In this document: one piece after another, positions 6,989 to 15,140 of the stretch
Numbering within the stretch: the stretch's first letter is position 1
How the letters are laid out: the number at the start of each line of letters is the position of its first letter
Source of the DNA: Rhodocyclales bacterium
GTDB taxonomy: Bacteria > Pseudomonadota > Gammaproteobacteria > Burkholderiales > Rhodocyclaceae
DNA: 40,234 bases
Assembly (NCBI GenBank): GCA_016235805.1
Contig: JACRIY010000095.1
Coordinates: 1-40,234 of the forward strand
Direction of reading: 5' to 3'
The notes under the pieces: generated by a model
Told to the model about the DNA's origin: nothing
The model's database searches: none
Seen by the model: the letters and a program-made list of their open reading frames with translations, nothing else
Position numbers and translations under genes: made by a program

Positions 6989-7807
6989 TCACGCGCTGGC
7001 CAGCCTGATCACGGGCGCCGGCTCGGGCGGCGCGGCCGGGGTCACGTCGGCGGCGTGCCGTTCGTAGAGGGCCTGCAGCAGCGACGGCGTCACCTCGCCC
7101 AGCGGTCGGTCCCAGCGCACCCGGCCTTCGGCCATGCCCATGATGCGGGTGGCCAGCAGCGGCAGCAGCTCGAGGTCGTGAACCACGGTCAGCAGCGTCC
7201 TCCCGGGCGCTTCAGCCACGGCGCACAGCGCATGGCACACCTCCCGGGTCGCTGCCGGATCCAGCGCCGAAGTGGGCTCGTCGGCCAGCAGCAGGCGCGG
7301 GCGCTGCATTTGCAGGCGCGCGAGGGCGACCTTCTGCCGCTCACCGCCGGACAGCCGGTCAGCACGCGTGTCGCCGCGGTCCCCGAGACCGAGGGCCGCC
7401 AGCGCGGCATCGGCTTCGGCGACCAGATCCTGCGGGTACCAGCGGCACCAGCTGCGCAGGGCCTGGGCACCCCGCAGCCGGGCCAGTGCGCCGATCAGCA
7501 CGTTCTCACGCGCGCTCAGCCGCGGCACCAGGTGCAGGCCCTGCATCAGCAGGCCGGTGTCGCGGCGCAGAGCGCGGCGGTCCGCAGCCTCGTCGCCTGG
7601 GCCCAGCGAGCGCCCGAGCACCTCGACACGCCCCTGACGGGCCTCGACCAGCGCGCCAATCACCTTCAGCAGCGTGCTCTTCCCAGCGCCATTGGGTCCG
7701 ACGATGGCCACCCGCTCGCCCGGCTCGATGTCCAGACGCGGCACGTCGAGCAGCACGCGGTTACCAACCACCACCTGCACGTCCTTCAGACAGACCGCCG
7801 CACTCAC
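6989..7807 (-). CDS. PhnC-like ABC transporter ATP-binding protein
   Basis: This 272-residue ATPase has Walker A GPNGAGKST at residues 37-45, signature LSGGERQ at 152-158, Walker B LLLADEPTS at 172-180 and the switch histidine in VVHDLELLP. It is closest in pattern to PhnC-type ATPases of oxyanion/phosphonate importers. It forms a transporter with the permease and binding protein encoded immediately upstream. GTG at 7805-7807 is the start, ten bases after the permease stop, with a GAGG about nine bases before it. Energy coupling for uptake of an oxyanion or small phosphonate-like molecule is the expected role. The cargo context points to arsenic- or selenium-related substrates rather than phosphonate. 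Confidence 0.9.
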   Translation of the reverse strand: MSAAVCLKDVQVVVGNRVLLDVPRLDIEPGERVAIVGPNGAGKSTLLKVIGALVEARQGRVEVLGRSLGPGDEAADRRALRRDTGLLMQGLHLVPRLSARENVLIGALARLRGAQALRSWCRWYPQDLVAEADAALAALGLGDRGDTRADRLSGGERQKVALARLQMQRPRLLLADEPTSALDPAATREVCHALCAVAEAPGRTLLTVVHDLELLPLLATRIMGMAEGRVRWDRPLGEVTPSLLQALYERHAADVTPAAPPEPAPVIRLASA

Positions 7808-7817
7808 GACAACGTCC

Positions 7818-8723
7818 TCACAGCAGCGCCTCCCGGATGCGGCGCGACAACGAATCGAAAGCCATCACCAGCACCACCACCACGTTCAGCAAGGTCGCCA
7901 GCCGGCTCCACTGGAAGAGGCTGACCGCTTCGCTGATCAGCAGCCCCAGCCCGCCGGCGCCGATCAGGCCCAGGATGGTGGAGTCGCGGATGTTGAATTC
8001 CCACACGTACAGGTGGTGGCTGACGAACTGCGGCAGCACCGAGGGCCACACGCCGTGGAAGAAGACCTGCGCCTCGCCCGCGCCGGTAGCGCGCACGGCA
8101 TCGACCGCCGCCATGTCCAGCGACTCGATGCTCTCGGCGAACAGCTTGCCGTAGGTGCCCATCGAGTGCAGCGCGATGGCCAGCACCCCAGCCGTTGGCC
8201 CCAGGCCCACGATGCCGACGAGGATCAGGCCGAACACCAGCGTGTGCACCGCGCGCGACACGTCGAGCACGCCCTTGGCGGCCCAGGCCAGCGGCCGTGG
8301 GACCCGCAGGTTGCGCGCCACCAGCATCGCCAGCGGCAGGGCCATCAGCGCGGCCAGCAGCGAGCCCAGCGTCGCGATCTGGAAGGTCACCCAGGTGGCG
8401 CGCCCCACGGCGGCGAGGAAGCTCGCCTCGACCTCGCGGCGGTTCTCCACGCGCAGCACGGCGCCGTCGTCGCTGCGGTACTCCAGCCGCTCGGGGCCGA
8501 ACCAGACGTCCAGAAAGCTCGGCCGCGCGAAGTCGCCCACGGTCTTGAGTAGGTTGTCCCAGGGGTTGCGGCCGAAGCTGAGATCGCCCGCGGCCACCAA
8601 TGTGGCCAGGCACAGCGCGATCAGCACCGCGTAGAACGCGACCAGCGTGGCAAAGCCCGCCCGGCCGGCAGGCAGACCCCAGCGCACCGGCTGCGATGGC
8701 TGACGATGTGCCAACCCGGTCAT
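7818..8723 (-). CDS. PhnE-like ABC transporter permease
   Basis: A 301-residue inner-membrane permease with about six hydrophobic helices. The binding-protein-dependent transport core spans roughly residues 105-295, including AAVGRATWVTFQIATLGSLL and the coupling-helix region around AVRATGAGEAQVFFHGVWPS, then VWEFNIRDSTILGLIGAGG. The helical pattern and loop match PhnE. A periplasmic loop between helix 1 and the core is longer than the minimum. The ATG overlaps the stop of the binding-protein gene (ATGA). It should form the membrane channel of the importer with its neighbours. Confidence 0.9.
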   Translation of the reverse strand: MTGLAHRQPSQPVRWGLPAGRAGFATLVAFYAVLIALCLATLVAAGDLSFGRNPWDNLLKTVGDFARPSFLDVWFGPERLEYRSDDGAVLRVENRREVEASFLAAVGRATWVTFQIATLGSLLAALMALPLAMLVARNLRVPRPLAWAAKGVLDVSRAVHTLVFGLILVGIVGLGPTAGVLAIALHSMGTYGKLFAESIESLDMAAVDAVRATGAGEAQVFFHGVWPSVLPQFVSHHLYVWEFNIRDSTILGLIGAGGLGLLISEAVSLFQWSRLATLLNVVVVLVMAFDSLSRRIREALL

Positions 8724-9610
8724 CGTGCGCCCAGCTTGCCGGTTGCCAGCCCGGCATCACGGATGGGCTTGTAGAACGAGTTGTCACGGGTCACGAAGCC
8801 GGTGTAGTTGGCGGGCAGCAGGTTCGGCTGGCTGGCCAGCAGCGGGCCGATCTCCGCCAGCGCCGCCTGCAAGCGCTTCACCAGGGCCACGTCCTTGGCC
8901 AGCACGGCGCTGACAGCGAACGCGTCGTTCGGCAAGGGTGCCGACTGCCAGATGACCTTGCTGCGTGCGGCTGTGATCAAGCCCTGCGCGATCATCGCGT
9001 CGCGGTTGCGGTTGTAGTCGGCGCCGGCATCGAGCTGGCCCGCCGTCACCTGCGTCTGGATGGCTTGGTGCTTGGTGTACAGCACGCGGGCGAAATGCTT
9101 CTCGGGGTCGATGCCGCGCTTCTGGAACTCGTGCACCGGGATCAGGTAGCCGGAGGTCGAGCCCTTGTCGCCAAAGGCGAAGTTGCGCCCCCTGCCCTTG
9201 GGCCCCAGCAGGTCGTCGATGCTGTTCACCCCCGAATCCGGATGGGTCACGATCATCGCGAAGTATTCCGGCTTGCCCTGGTACAGGATGGTCGAGACCA
9301 CCTGCGCCTCGGCGAAGTGGTTGGCCAGCACGTAGCCCCACGGGCCCATCAAGGCGAGATCGGTCTCGCCGTTGGCCAGGCTCTTGGCCAGGCCCTCCCA
9401 GCTGTCGACGGTGCGCAGTTCGACCGGCCGCCCCAGCCGCTGTGCCAGGTGTGCGGCCAGCGGGCGGTAGGTGGCGTCGTTTTTCTCTCGGTCGGGCTGG
9501 AACATGCCGACGCCGAACTTCAGCGGAGCGCCATGTGCCAGGGCAGGGCCGGGCAGGCTCAGCAGGCTCCCCAGGGCCAGGGAAGCCGCATGTCGACGGG
9601 TCAAGTTCAT
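8720..9610 (-). CDS. PhnD-family periplasmic binding protein (putative selenate/arsenical-type)
   Basis: A 296-residue protein with a signal peptide (RRHAASLALGSLLSLPGPALA), then a PhnD-type type-2 binding fold: KFGVGMFQPDREKNDATYRP, VDSWEGLAKSLANGETDLAL, a loop GDKGSTSGYLIP containing the usual STSG anion-binding residues, and GQLDAGADYN. The ATG at 9608-9610 has AGGAGA seven bases upstream and overlaps the preceding stop. Proteins of this type next to radical-SAM/selenodomain genes have been catalogued as putative selenate-transporter binding proteins. From context it could bind selenate, arsenate or an organoarsenical. The ligand cannot be read from sequence. Confidence 0.88.
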   Translation of the reverse strand: MNLTRRHAASLALGSLLSLPGPALAHGAPLKFGVGMFQPDREKNDATYRPLAAHLAQRLGRPVELRTVDSWEGLAKSLANGETDLALMGPWGYVLANHFAEAQVVSTILYQGKPEYFAMIVTHPDSGVNSIDDLLGPKGRGRNFAFGDKGSTSGYLIPVHEFQKRGIDPEKHFARVLYTKHQAIQTQVTAGQLDAGADYNRNRDAMIAQGLITAARSKVIWQSAPLPNDAFAVSAVLAKDVALVKRLQAALAEIGPLLASQPNLLPANYTGFVTRDNSFYKPIRDAGLATGKLGAR

Positions 9611-10806
9611 TGGGATTCTCCTGAGTGACGGGCCGACTCCTCGGCCAACGAGTTGAGGGGTTGCGCGCGCTGGGAAGCGTGCGGGGATGTGACCTGTGTC
9701 GCGACGAACTGCTGCAGGAAGCGGCGGTCGATGCGGTCCTTCCAGCGCCACGCCCAGGCGCCTTCGGCACCGAAGGGCCCGCGGGACGCGATGGCGCGTC
9801 CATCGCCCGTGGCCAGCAAGGCCAGGAAGTGGCGCTGCGGCCGGTGGACCCGAAGGTCTCCTGCAGCTGCCGGCACGGTCAGCGCCGCGCGCAGGTTGCT
9901 TGCAAGCACCGGCCCCATGCGGACCGCATGCACGCCAGCCTTGGGCAGGGCCTGGCCGGACCAGCTCGCGCAATCGCCTGTGGCAAACACCTGCGGGTGG
10001 GACACCGATCGAAGCTGCTCGTCGATGCGCACGAATCCCTGCTCGTCGACCGCCAGCGAGCCTCGCCGCACGGGGTCTCGCTGCCACGCATGCGCCTCGG
10101 CCCCAGTTGCCCAGAGGACGACGTCGCTGCTGCGGTCGACGGAGGTGCACCAACCGCTGCCGAACTGCACGGTCACCCCGGCGCGGTCCAGTGCGCGCTG
10201 CGCGGCACGCCGTGCGGCCGGCGCCAGTCCGGGCAGCAAGTGCGTGCCCCGGGTCAGCAGGCTGCCATGCACGGTGTGGTCCGGGCGCAGGGCACGCAGC
10301 CGAGTCAGCACCGCGAGCAAGGCCTCGAAGCCGGCCGCGCCGCCACCCACCGCGGTGACGACGAAGGGCCGGTCGGCAGGCTCCCGGGCCCAGCGCTCCA
10401 GCAAGTTCTCGTAGCGCCGATGCAGCATCGCCAGTGGGCGCAAGGGCAACATCTGTGCGTGTTCGGCTGGCGGCGGTTGCAGCGTCGAGCCGACGTTCAG
10501 GGACAGCACGTCGTAGTCCAGCGTGCTGCCGTCCGCCAGCCGCAGCTGCCGGCGTGCCGGATCCAGTGCATGGATCTCGCCCCGGCACCAGCGCGCGCTG
10601 GCCGCCGCGGCCAAGGGCGGAAAGTCAATGGCGATCTCGTCGAACCGGTAGTGACCGGACAGCCACCCAGGCACCATGCCCGAGTAGGGCGCCAGCGGCT
10701 CCGGCGAGATCGCCACGACCTCGAAGCCGGGCATCGGCTGCCGTACCAGTGCGCGCAACACCAGTGCGTGGGCATGGCCGGCGCCGGCCAGCACCAGCCG
10801 CTTCAT
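9607..10806 (-). CDS. FAD-dependent pyridine nucleotide-disulfide-type oxidoreductase (SelD-associated family)
   Basis: A 399-residue flavoprotein opening MKRLVLAGAGHAHALVLRAL, a dinucleotide-binding motif with a GHAHA variant. This is characteristic of the family found fused or adjacent to selenophosphate synthetase. Further marks are AISPEPLAPYSGMVPGWLSG, LSLNVGSTLQPP, VTAVGGGAAGFEALLAVLTR (second nucleotide site) and VFATGDCASWSGQALPKAGV (FAD-binding). It lacks the CxxxxC redox disulfide of true disulfide reductases, so it more likely transfers electrons as an NADH-oxidoreductase-like enzyme. Both ends overlap neighbours by four bases. It could supply or take electrons during selenium or arsenic chemistry; the substrate is not known. 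Confidence 0.85.
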   Translation of the reverse strand: MKRLVLAGAGHAHALVLRALVRQPMPGFEVVAISPEPLAPYSGMVPGWLSGHYRFDEIAIDFPPLAAAASARWCRGEIHALDPARRQLRLADGSTLDYDVLSLNVGSTLQPPPAEHAQMLPLRPLAMLHRRYENLLERWAREPADRPFVVTAVGGGAAGFEALLAVLTRLRALRPDHTVHGSLLTRGTHLLPGLAPAARRAAQRALDRAGVTVQFGSGWCTSVDRSSDVVLWATGAEAHAWQRDPVRRGSLAVDEQGFVRIDEQLRSVSHPQVFATGDCASWSGQALPKAGVHAVRMGPVLASNLRAALTVPAAAGDLRVHRPQRHFLALLATGDGRAIASRGPFGAEGAWAWRWKDRIDRRFLQQFVATQVTSPHASQRAQPLNSLAEESARHSGESQ

Positions 10807-11450
10807 GGTTGCTGCTCCCGGATCCGGCTGGAGATCTCCAAGCCATCGAGCCAGCCGGTTGGCACGTGCACCAGGTCCAACGGCTCGTCGATGTCGGCCA
10901 CCGGAGGCAGCTCCGCCCAGCGGACGCCGGCCGCCCGCAGCCGCTCGCGCGTCTCGTCCATCACGCGGTCATGGCTCCAGCGCATGTCGGAGAACCAGCG
11001 CGGATCCGCCCGACGCTGGCCCACCAGGGCGTAGCCACCGTCCAGGACCGGCACGAACACCGCATCGTGCTCCTGCAATGCGGACGCCGCCTGGCGCAGC
11101 ACGTCGGCGTCCAGCGCCGGCGCATCGGTGCCGATCAGCAGTGCGCGGCCGTGGCGCATCAGGCTGCGCGTCAACGCGCGGTGCATGCGCAGGCCGAGAT
11201 CACCGGTGCCTTGCTCGGTCAGTCGGGCGCCATGTTCGGCTGCCGCGGCCAGCAGCGCGGGATGCGTGGCATCCGGAGCGGCGCACAGCTCGACGGGTCC
11301 GACATCCGCCGCCGTGGCCTGGGCCAGGGCATGGCGCAGCATGCGCTCGGCAAGCGCGGCAGCGCCGGCTTCCCCCAGTGAGGGCGCGAGGCGGGTCTTT
11401 GCCAAGCCTGGCACCGGCGCCTTTGCGAACACGATGATCGCCGTGCTCAT
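10803..11450 (-). CDS. DUF2064/CofC-like GT-A nucleotidyltransferase-type transferase (rSAM-associated transferase 1)
   Basis: A 215-residue protein with the GT-A opening AIIVFAKAPVPGLAKTRLAP, a nucleotide-binding loop typical of the TIGR04282-type family, and GRALLIGTDAPALDADVLRQ with the metal-binding aspartate. The later VPVLDGGYALVGQR and WSHDRVMDETRERL are also family-typical. The group resembles CofC guanylyltransferases and glycosyltransferase family 2 and recurs next to radical-SAM/selenodomain genes with the transferase that follows in this operon. It may activate a small molecule with a nucleotide or transfer a sugar. The ATG at 11448-11450 overlaps the previous gene's stop. Confidence 0.85.
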   Translation of the reverse strand: MSTAIIVFAKAPVPGLAKTRLAPSLGEAGAAALAERMLRHALAQATAADVGPVELCAAPDATHPALLAAAAEHGARLTEQGTGDLGLRMHRALTRSLMRHGRALLIGTDAPALDADVLRQAASALQEHDAVFVPVLDGGYALVGQRRADPRWFSDMRWSHDRVMDETRERLRAAGVRWAELPPVADIDEPLDLVHVPTGWLDGLEISSRIREQQP

Positions 11451-12133
11451 CGGTAGGCCTCTGCCAGCCGCGCCGGCGATTCGCCGCGCCAGTAGCGCCA
11501 GCGCAGGCGCCACATCAGCATGATGGTCCGCCAGACCCCGCGCTGTTCCCAGCGCCGGCCCGAGGTGCAGACGCGCGCGCTCAGGCAGGCCGGGCGGCCC
11601 AGGCGCTTCAGGCGGCGCGAGATCTCGATGTCTTCCATGAGGGGCTGGACTGGAAAGCCGCCGACCTGCTCGAAGGCCTCGCGGCTGATGAAGATCGCCT
11701 GGTCGCCGGTGGCGATGCCGCTCAGGCGAGAACGCAGGTTCATCAGCCCTGCCACGACTCGCAGCACCCACGGGCGGCCCTCGATGTGCACATCGAATCG
11801 GCCCCAGCAGGCGCCGCCGCCGGGTCCCTGCATGGCCTGCAGCACGAGCACATCGGCCAGCGGCGGCAGCCGGGTGTCGGCATGCAGAAACAGCAGCACA
11901 TCGGCCCGGGCCTGCGCGGCACCTGCGTTCATTTGCAGCGCGCGCCCGCGTGGCGCGTCCACCACCGAGTCGACCCAGGGCCGGCCCAGCGCCGCGGTCG
12001 TGTCGCTGCTGCCGCCATCGGCCAGCACAAGCTCGACGCCGCGCGCGCGCACGGGCTGCAAGGCCTGCAGCGTGGCCTCGATGCCCGCAGCTTCGTTCAG
12101 CGCCGGGATGACGATCGACAAGACAGGCTTCAT
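11447..12133 (-). CDS. Glycosyltransferase family 2 protein (rSAM-associated transferase 2)
   Basis: A 228-residue GT-A glycosyltransferase without membrane anchor. It begins VLSIVIPALNEAAGIEATLQ, has LADGGSSDTT, the DxD-like LFLHADTRLP metal-binding motif, ATGDQAIFISREAFEQVGGF with PLMEDIEISRRL (catalytic acidic pair), and a GRRWEQRG segment near the end. The family (TIGR04283 type) is a partner of the preceding CofC-like protein in radical-SAM/selenodomain clusters. In an arsenosugar-type pathway it could join the arsenic-bearing ribose to an aglycone such as glycerol; this is inference. It overlaps both neighbours by four bases. Confidence 0.87.
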   Translation of the reverse strand: MKPVLSIVIPALNEAAGIEATLQALQPVRARGVELVLADGGSSDTTAALGRPWVDSVVDAPRGRALQMNAGAAQARADVLLFLHADTRLPPLADVLVLQAMQGPGGGACWGRFDVHIEGRPWVLRVVAGLMNLRSRLSGIATGDQAIFISREAFEQVGGFPVQPLMEDIEISRRLKRLGRPACLSARVCTSGRRWEQRGVWRTIMLMWRLRWRYWRGESPARLAEAYR

Positions 12134-12978
12134 CGCGCGTCGTTCAGCGCCCAGTCGTAGTCAGAGAAGGCGATGTCGACGCTCGCGGCACGGATGCGCT
12201 CGCGGTCGCCCGGGGCATCGGCCAACTGATCGGCGTAGCGCGCGGCAAACGCCGGCAGCGACGTGATGCCGCGGTGCCCCAGCCGGAAATCCTCGCCGTA
12301 CCAGTCGAAGATCTTTGACAGCTCCAGCCGCCCGCGCTGCGCGTTGTAGCGGTTGCGCGTGCGGTCGCTCATGAAGCGCAGCGTCTGCTCGTCCATCTGC
12401 GCGTCCAACCGTGACGCCACGAAGGCCTCCTCGCGCAGCGCCGGGCAGCCGATGCTGGCGCAGTTGACGGCGAAGTGCACCCGCGGGTCGTCGTAGTCGC
12501 CCCGCTTGCGCAGCATCGCGTGCTCGATGTCGTCGAGCGAGACCTTCCCACCCAGCAGCGCGATCCACTTCGGCTTCCAGGGGCTGCTGAGCAGGCTGCC
12601 CAGGTCCTTGATCGACTTCAGGTCCGGGTAGCGCGTCAGGATGAGCTCGACCGTGAATGCGTTGTAGGCGTTGGTGAGGAAGGCCTGACGCTCGGCCCTG
12701 GCCCACCCGCCGAAGGTGGCGGGCGTCACGGCCGACAGGCTGTCGAGGTAGGCCTTCAGCGCCGCTCGGTCAGCCTTGAAGCCAGCGTAGGCCACCTGCG
12801 TGGCCTGGCCGCCGCGAACGAGCCGCACGTGCTTGCGCAGCAGGGCCGTCCAGGCCGCGTGGTTGTGGTCGAAGCCGGGGGACTGCGCCCGTACCGGCAA
12901 GGGAGCGAGCGGGCCCGCGGCGACGGCCGTCGCCGCCAGCATGAAGCCCAAGCATTGGCGCCGTGTCAACGCAGTCAT
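12130..12978 (-). CDS. DUF547-domain exported protein
   Basis: A 282-residue protein with a Tat-like or Sec signal (LTRRQCLGFMLAATAVAAGP). The DUF547 domain shows RQAFLTNAYNAFTVELIL, SPWKPKWIALLGGKVSLDDI, HAMLRK, and the conserved VHFAVNCASIGCPALREEAF with two cysteines and a histidine, resembling a thiol-peptidase-like arrangement. The molecular function of DUF547 proteins is not established. The ATG at 12976-12978 overlaps the preceding stop. DUF547 genes recur in arsenosugar-type clusters as I recall them, which supports the operon reading. Confidence 0.85.
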   Translation of the reverse strand: MTALTRRQCLGFMLAATAVAAGPLAPLPVRAQSPGFDHNHAAWTALLRKHVRLVRGGQATQVAYAGFKADRAALKAYLDSLSAVTPATFGGWARAERQAFLTNAYNAFTVELILTRYPDLKSIKDLGSLLSSPWKPKWIALLGGKVSLDDIEHAMLRKRGDYDDPRVHFAVNCASIGCPALREEAFVASRLDAQMDEQTLRFMSDRTRNRYNAQRGRLELSKIFDWYGEDFRLGHRGITSLPAFAARYADQLADAPGDRERIRAASVDIAFSDYDWALNDAR

Positions 12979-15140
12979 GCCCGCTCCCAGGCGTGATACC
13001 GCCCCACCCATTGCAGCAGCTTCTGCGGCGCATGGGCCCGCTTCCATTCCCCAGCCACGTACTTGTTGGCCTCGGCCAACGTGGGGTAGGTGTGGATGGT
13101 GCCGAGGATCTTGTTCAAGCCTAGGCCGTGCTTCATGGCCAGCACGTACTCGGCCAGCAGGTCACCCGCGTGCTCGCCGACGATGGTCACGCCCAGGATC
13201 TTGTCCTTGCCCGGCACGGTCAGCACCTTGACGAAGCCGTGCGCGGTGCCGTCGGCAATCGCGCGGTCGAGGTCGTCGATGCCGTACTTCGTCACCTCGT
13301 AGGCCACGCCCTGCTCCTTGGCCTCGCTCTCGCTCAGGCCCACGCGCGCCACCTCGGGGTCGGTGAAGGTGGCCCAGGGGATCACGCTGTAGTCGGCCTT
13401 GAACTTGCGGAAGCGGCCGAACAGCGCATTGACCGCCGCGTACCAGGCCTGGTGCGCGGCCGTGTGCGTGAATTGGAACGGCCCGGCCACGTCGCCCACG
13501 GCGTAGATGTTCGGGTACAACGTCTGCAGGTAGGCGTTGGTCTCGATGGTCTTGCGCGGCGTGAGCGGGATGCCCAGCTCCTCCAGCCCGTAGCCCGTGA
13601 CGCGCGGGCTGCGGCCCACGGCACACAGCAGTTCGTCGAAGGGGATCACCACGTCGGCATCGCCGCGCTTGGCGATGAGCCTCTTCTCGCCATCGACGAC
13701 TTCCACCCGCACGGCCTGGTGCCCGGTGAGCACGTTCACGCCGTCGGCGCGCAGCGAGGCGGCCACCAGATCGGAGACCTCCGGGTCCTCGCGCACCATG
13801 ATGCGCGGCGCCATCTCCACCTGCGTCACGGCGCTGCCCAGTCGCGCGAAGCTCTGCGCCAGCTCGCTGCCGATCGGGCCGCCACCCAGCACCACCACGC
13901 GCCGGGGCAACTCGGTCACGCCCCACACCGTGTCACTGGTGAGGAAGCCGGCTTCCTTCAGCCCCGGGATCGGCGGCACGAAGGGGCTGGCCCCGGCGGC
14001 GATGACGATGTTGTTCGTCGTCAGCGTCTGCTTGCGGCCGTTGGCAAGCGTCACCTCCACGGTCCACGGGCTGGTGATCCGGGCATGGCCCTGCAGCACC
14101 TCGACGCCCAGGCCGGTGTAGCGCTCCACCGAGTCGTGCGGCTCGATATCGGCGATGACGCCGTGCACGCGCTTCATCACGGCGCCAAAGTCCACCCGCC
14201 CGGCCGCATCGGCGACACCCAGCTCATGCGCCTTCTTCAGCTGCCGCGCCATCTTGGCCGAGCGGATCAGCGCCTTGCTCGGCACACAGCCGAAGTTCAG
14301 ACAGTCGCCGCCCATCTTGTGGCCTTCGATCAGCGTGACCTTGGCCTTCACGGCCGCGGCGATGTAGGCCGAGACCAGCCCGCCGGCGCCGGCGCCGATG
14401 ACGACGAGGTTGCGGTCGAAGGAGCGAGGCTTCGTCCACTTCGCATAGACCTTGCGCCGCTCGAGCCAGGCTACCCCAGCCTTGGCCAGCAGGGGGAACA
14501 GGCCCAACAGCACGAAGCTGCCCAGTAGCCCCGGCGAGAGGATGTCACCGGGCGACTGGATGGCCGCCAGCTGCGTGCCCGCGTTCACGTACACCGCCGT
14601 GCCGGCCAGCATGCCGAGCTGGCTGACCAGGTAGAACCGGCCCGCGCCCATGGGCGTCGGGCCCATCAGCAGGTTGATCAGCCAGAACGGGAACACCGGC
14701 ACCAGGCGCAGCGTCAGCAGGTAGAAGGTGCCGTCCTTCTTCACGCCGTCGTTGATGGGCGCCAGCGCCTTGCCGAAGCGCGCCTGGATGGCGTCGCGCA
14801 GCAGGTAGCGCGCCGCCAGAAAGGCCATCAGCGCGCCCAGGCTGGACGCGAAACTCACCAGCAGCAGACCCCAGCCCAGCCCGAACATCGCGCCGGCAGC
14901 CAGTGTCAGGATCAGTGCGCCGGGAATCGACAGCGCAGCTGCGGCCACGTAGACGGCGAAGAAGACCGCGGCAGTGGACAGCGGTGAGCTCAGCACCTGC
15001 GCTTGTAGGGCATCGCGGCTGTCCTTGAGGTTGTCCAGAGTCAGCAGCGCGCCCAGTCCGAAGTGCTGCCAGGCCCACACAGCCACCAGCGCCACGGCAG
15101 CCGCGCCGGCCCACATCAGGGGCTTCGCGGGGCGGGCCAT
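12975..15140 (-). CDS. TVP38/DedA membrane domain fused to mercuric-reductase-like flavoprotein
   Basis: The protein has 721 residues and two parts. Residues about 8-225 form a TVP38/TMEM64 (DedA-like, SNARE-associated) membrane domain with IPGALILTLAAGAMFG and TLRLVPVFPFWLINLLMG. Residues about 240-715 form a class I disulfide oxidoreductase with GAGAGG at 249-254, redox pair C280/C285 in CLNFGCVPSK, GGGPIGSELAQ for NAD(P)H, NIYAVGDVAG for FAD and the C-terminal HTYPTLAE active-site histidine motif. It resembles MerA but has neither the N-terminal metal-binding domain nor a C-terminal vicinal cysteine pair. It probably reduces a thiol or metalloid compound at the inner membrane. Its ATG shares one base with the arsS stop. 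Confidence 0.9.
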   Translation of the reverse strand: MARPAKPLMWAGAAAVALVAVWAWQHFGLGALLTLDNLKDSRDALQAQVLSSPLSTAAVFFAVYVAAAALSIPGALILTLAAGAMFGLGWGLLLVSFASSLGALMAFLAARYLLRDAIQARFGKALAPINDGVKKDGTFYLLTLRLVPVFPFWLINLLMGPTPMGAGRFYLVSQLGMLAGTAVYVNAGTQLAAIQSPGDILSPGLLGSFVLLGLFPLLAKAGVAWLERRKVYAKWTKPRSFDRNLVVIGAGAGGLVSAYIAAAVKAKVTLIEGHKMGGDCLNFGCVPSKALIRSAKMARQLKKAHELGVADAAGRVDFGAVMKRVHGVIADIEPHDSVERYTGLGVEVLQGHARITSPWTVEVTLANGRKQTLTTNNIVIAAGASPFVPPIPGLKEAGFLTSDTVWGVTELPRRVVVLGGGPIGSELAQSFARLGSAVTQVEMAPRIMVREDPEVSDLVAASLRADGVNVLTGHQAVRVEVVDGEKRLIAKRGDADVVIPFDELLCAVGRSPRVTGYGLEELGIPLTPRKTIETNAYLQTLYPNIYAVGDVAGPFQFTHTAAHQAWYAAVNALFGRFRKFKADYSVIPWATFTDPEVARVGLSESEAKEQGVAYEVTKYGIDDLDRAIADGTAHGFVKVLTVPGKDKILGVTIVGEHAGDLLAEYVLAMKHGLGLNKILGTIHTYPTLAEANKYVAGEWKRAHAPQKLLQWVGRYHAWERA

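Noticed and set aside
6989..9610. Plain phosphonate uptake system
   Set aside because: No phosphonate catabolic gene is linked; the operon partners point to arsenic/selenium-type chemistry. It is kept as an alternative only.
13128..14528. Long plus-strand frame (466 codons) opposite the DedA-reductase gene
   Set aside because: It is antisense to a clearly conserved enzyme and is rich in His, Arg, Ala and Gly, as expected for shadow frames in GC-rich DNA.
12975..15140. Mercuric reductase call
   Set aside because: The N-terminal HMA domain and C-terminal vicinal cysteines of MerA are absent, and no other mer genes are nearby.
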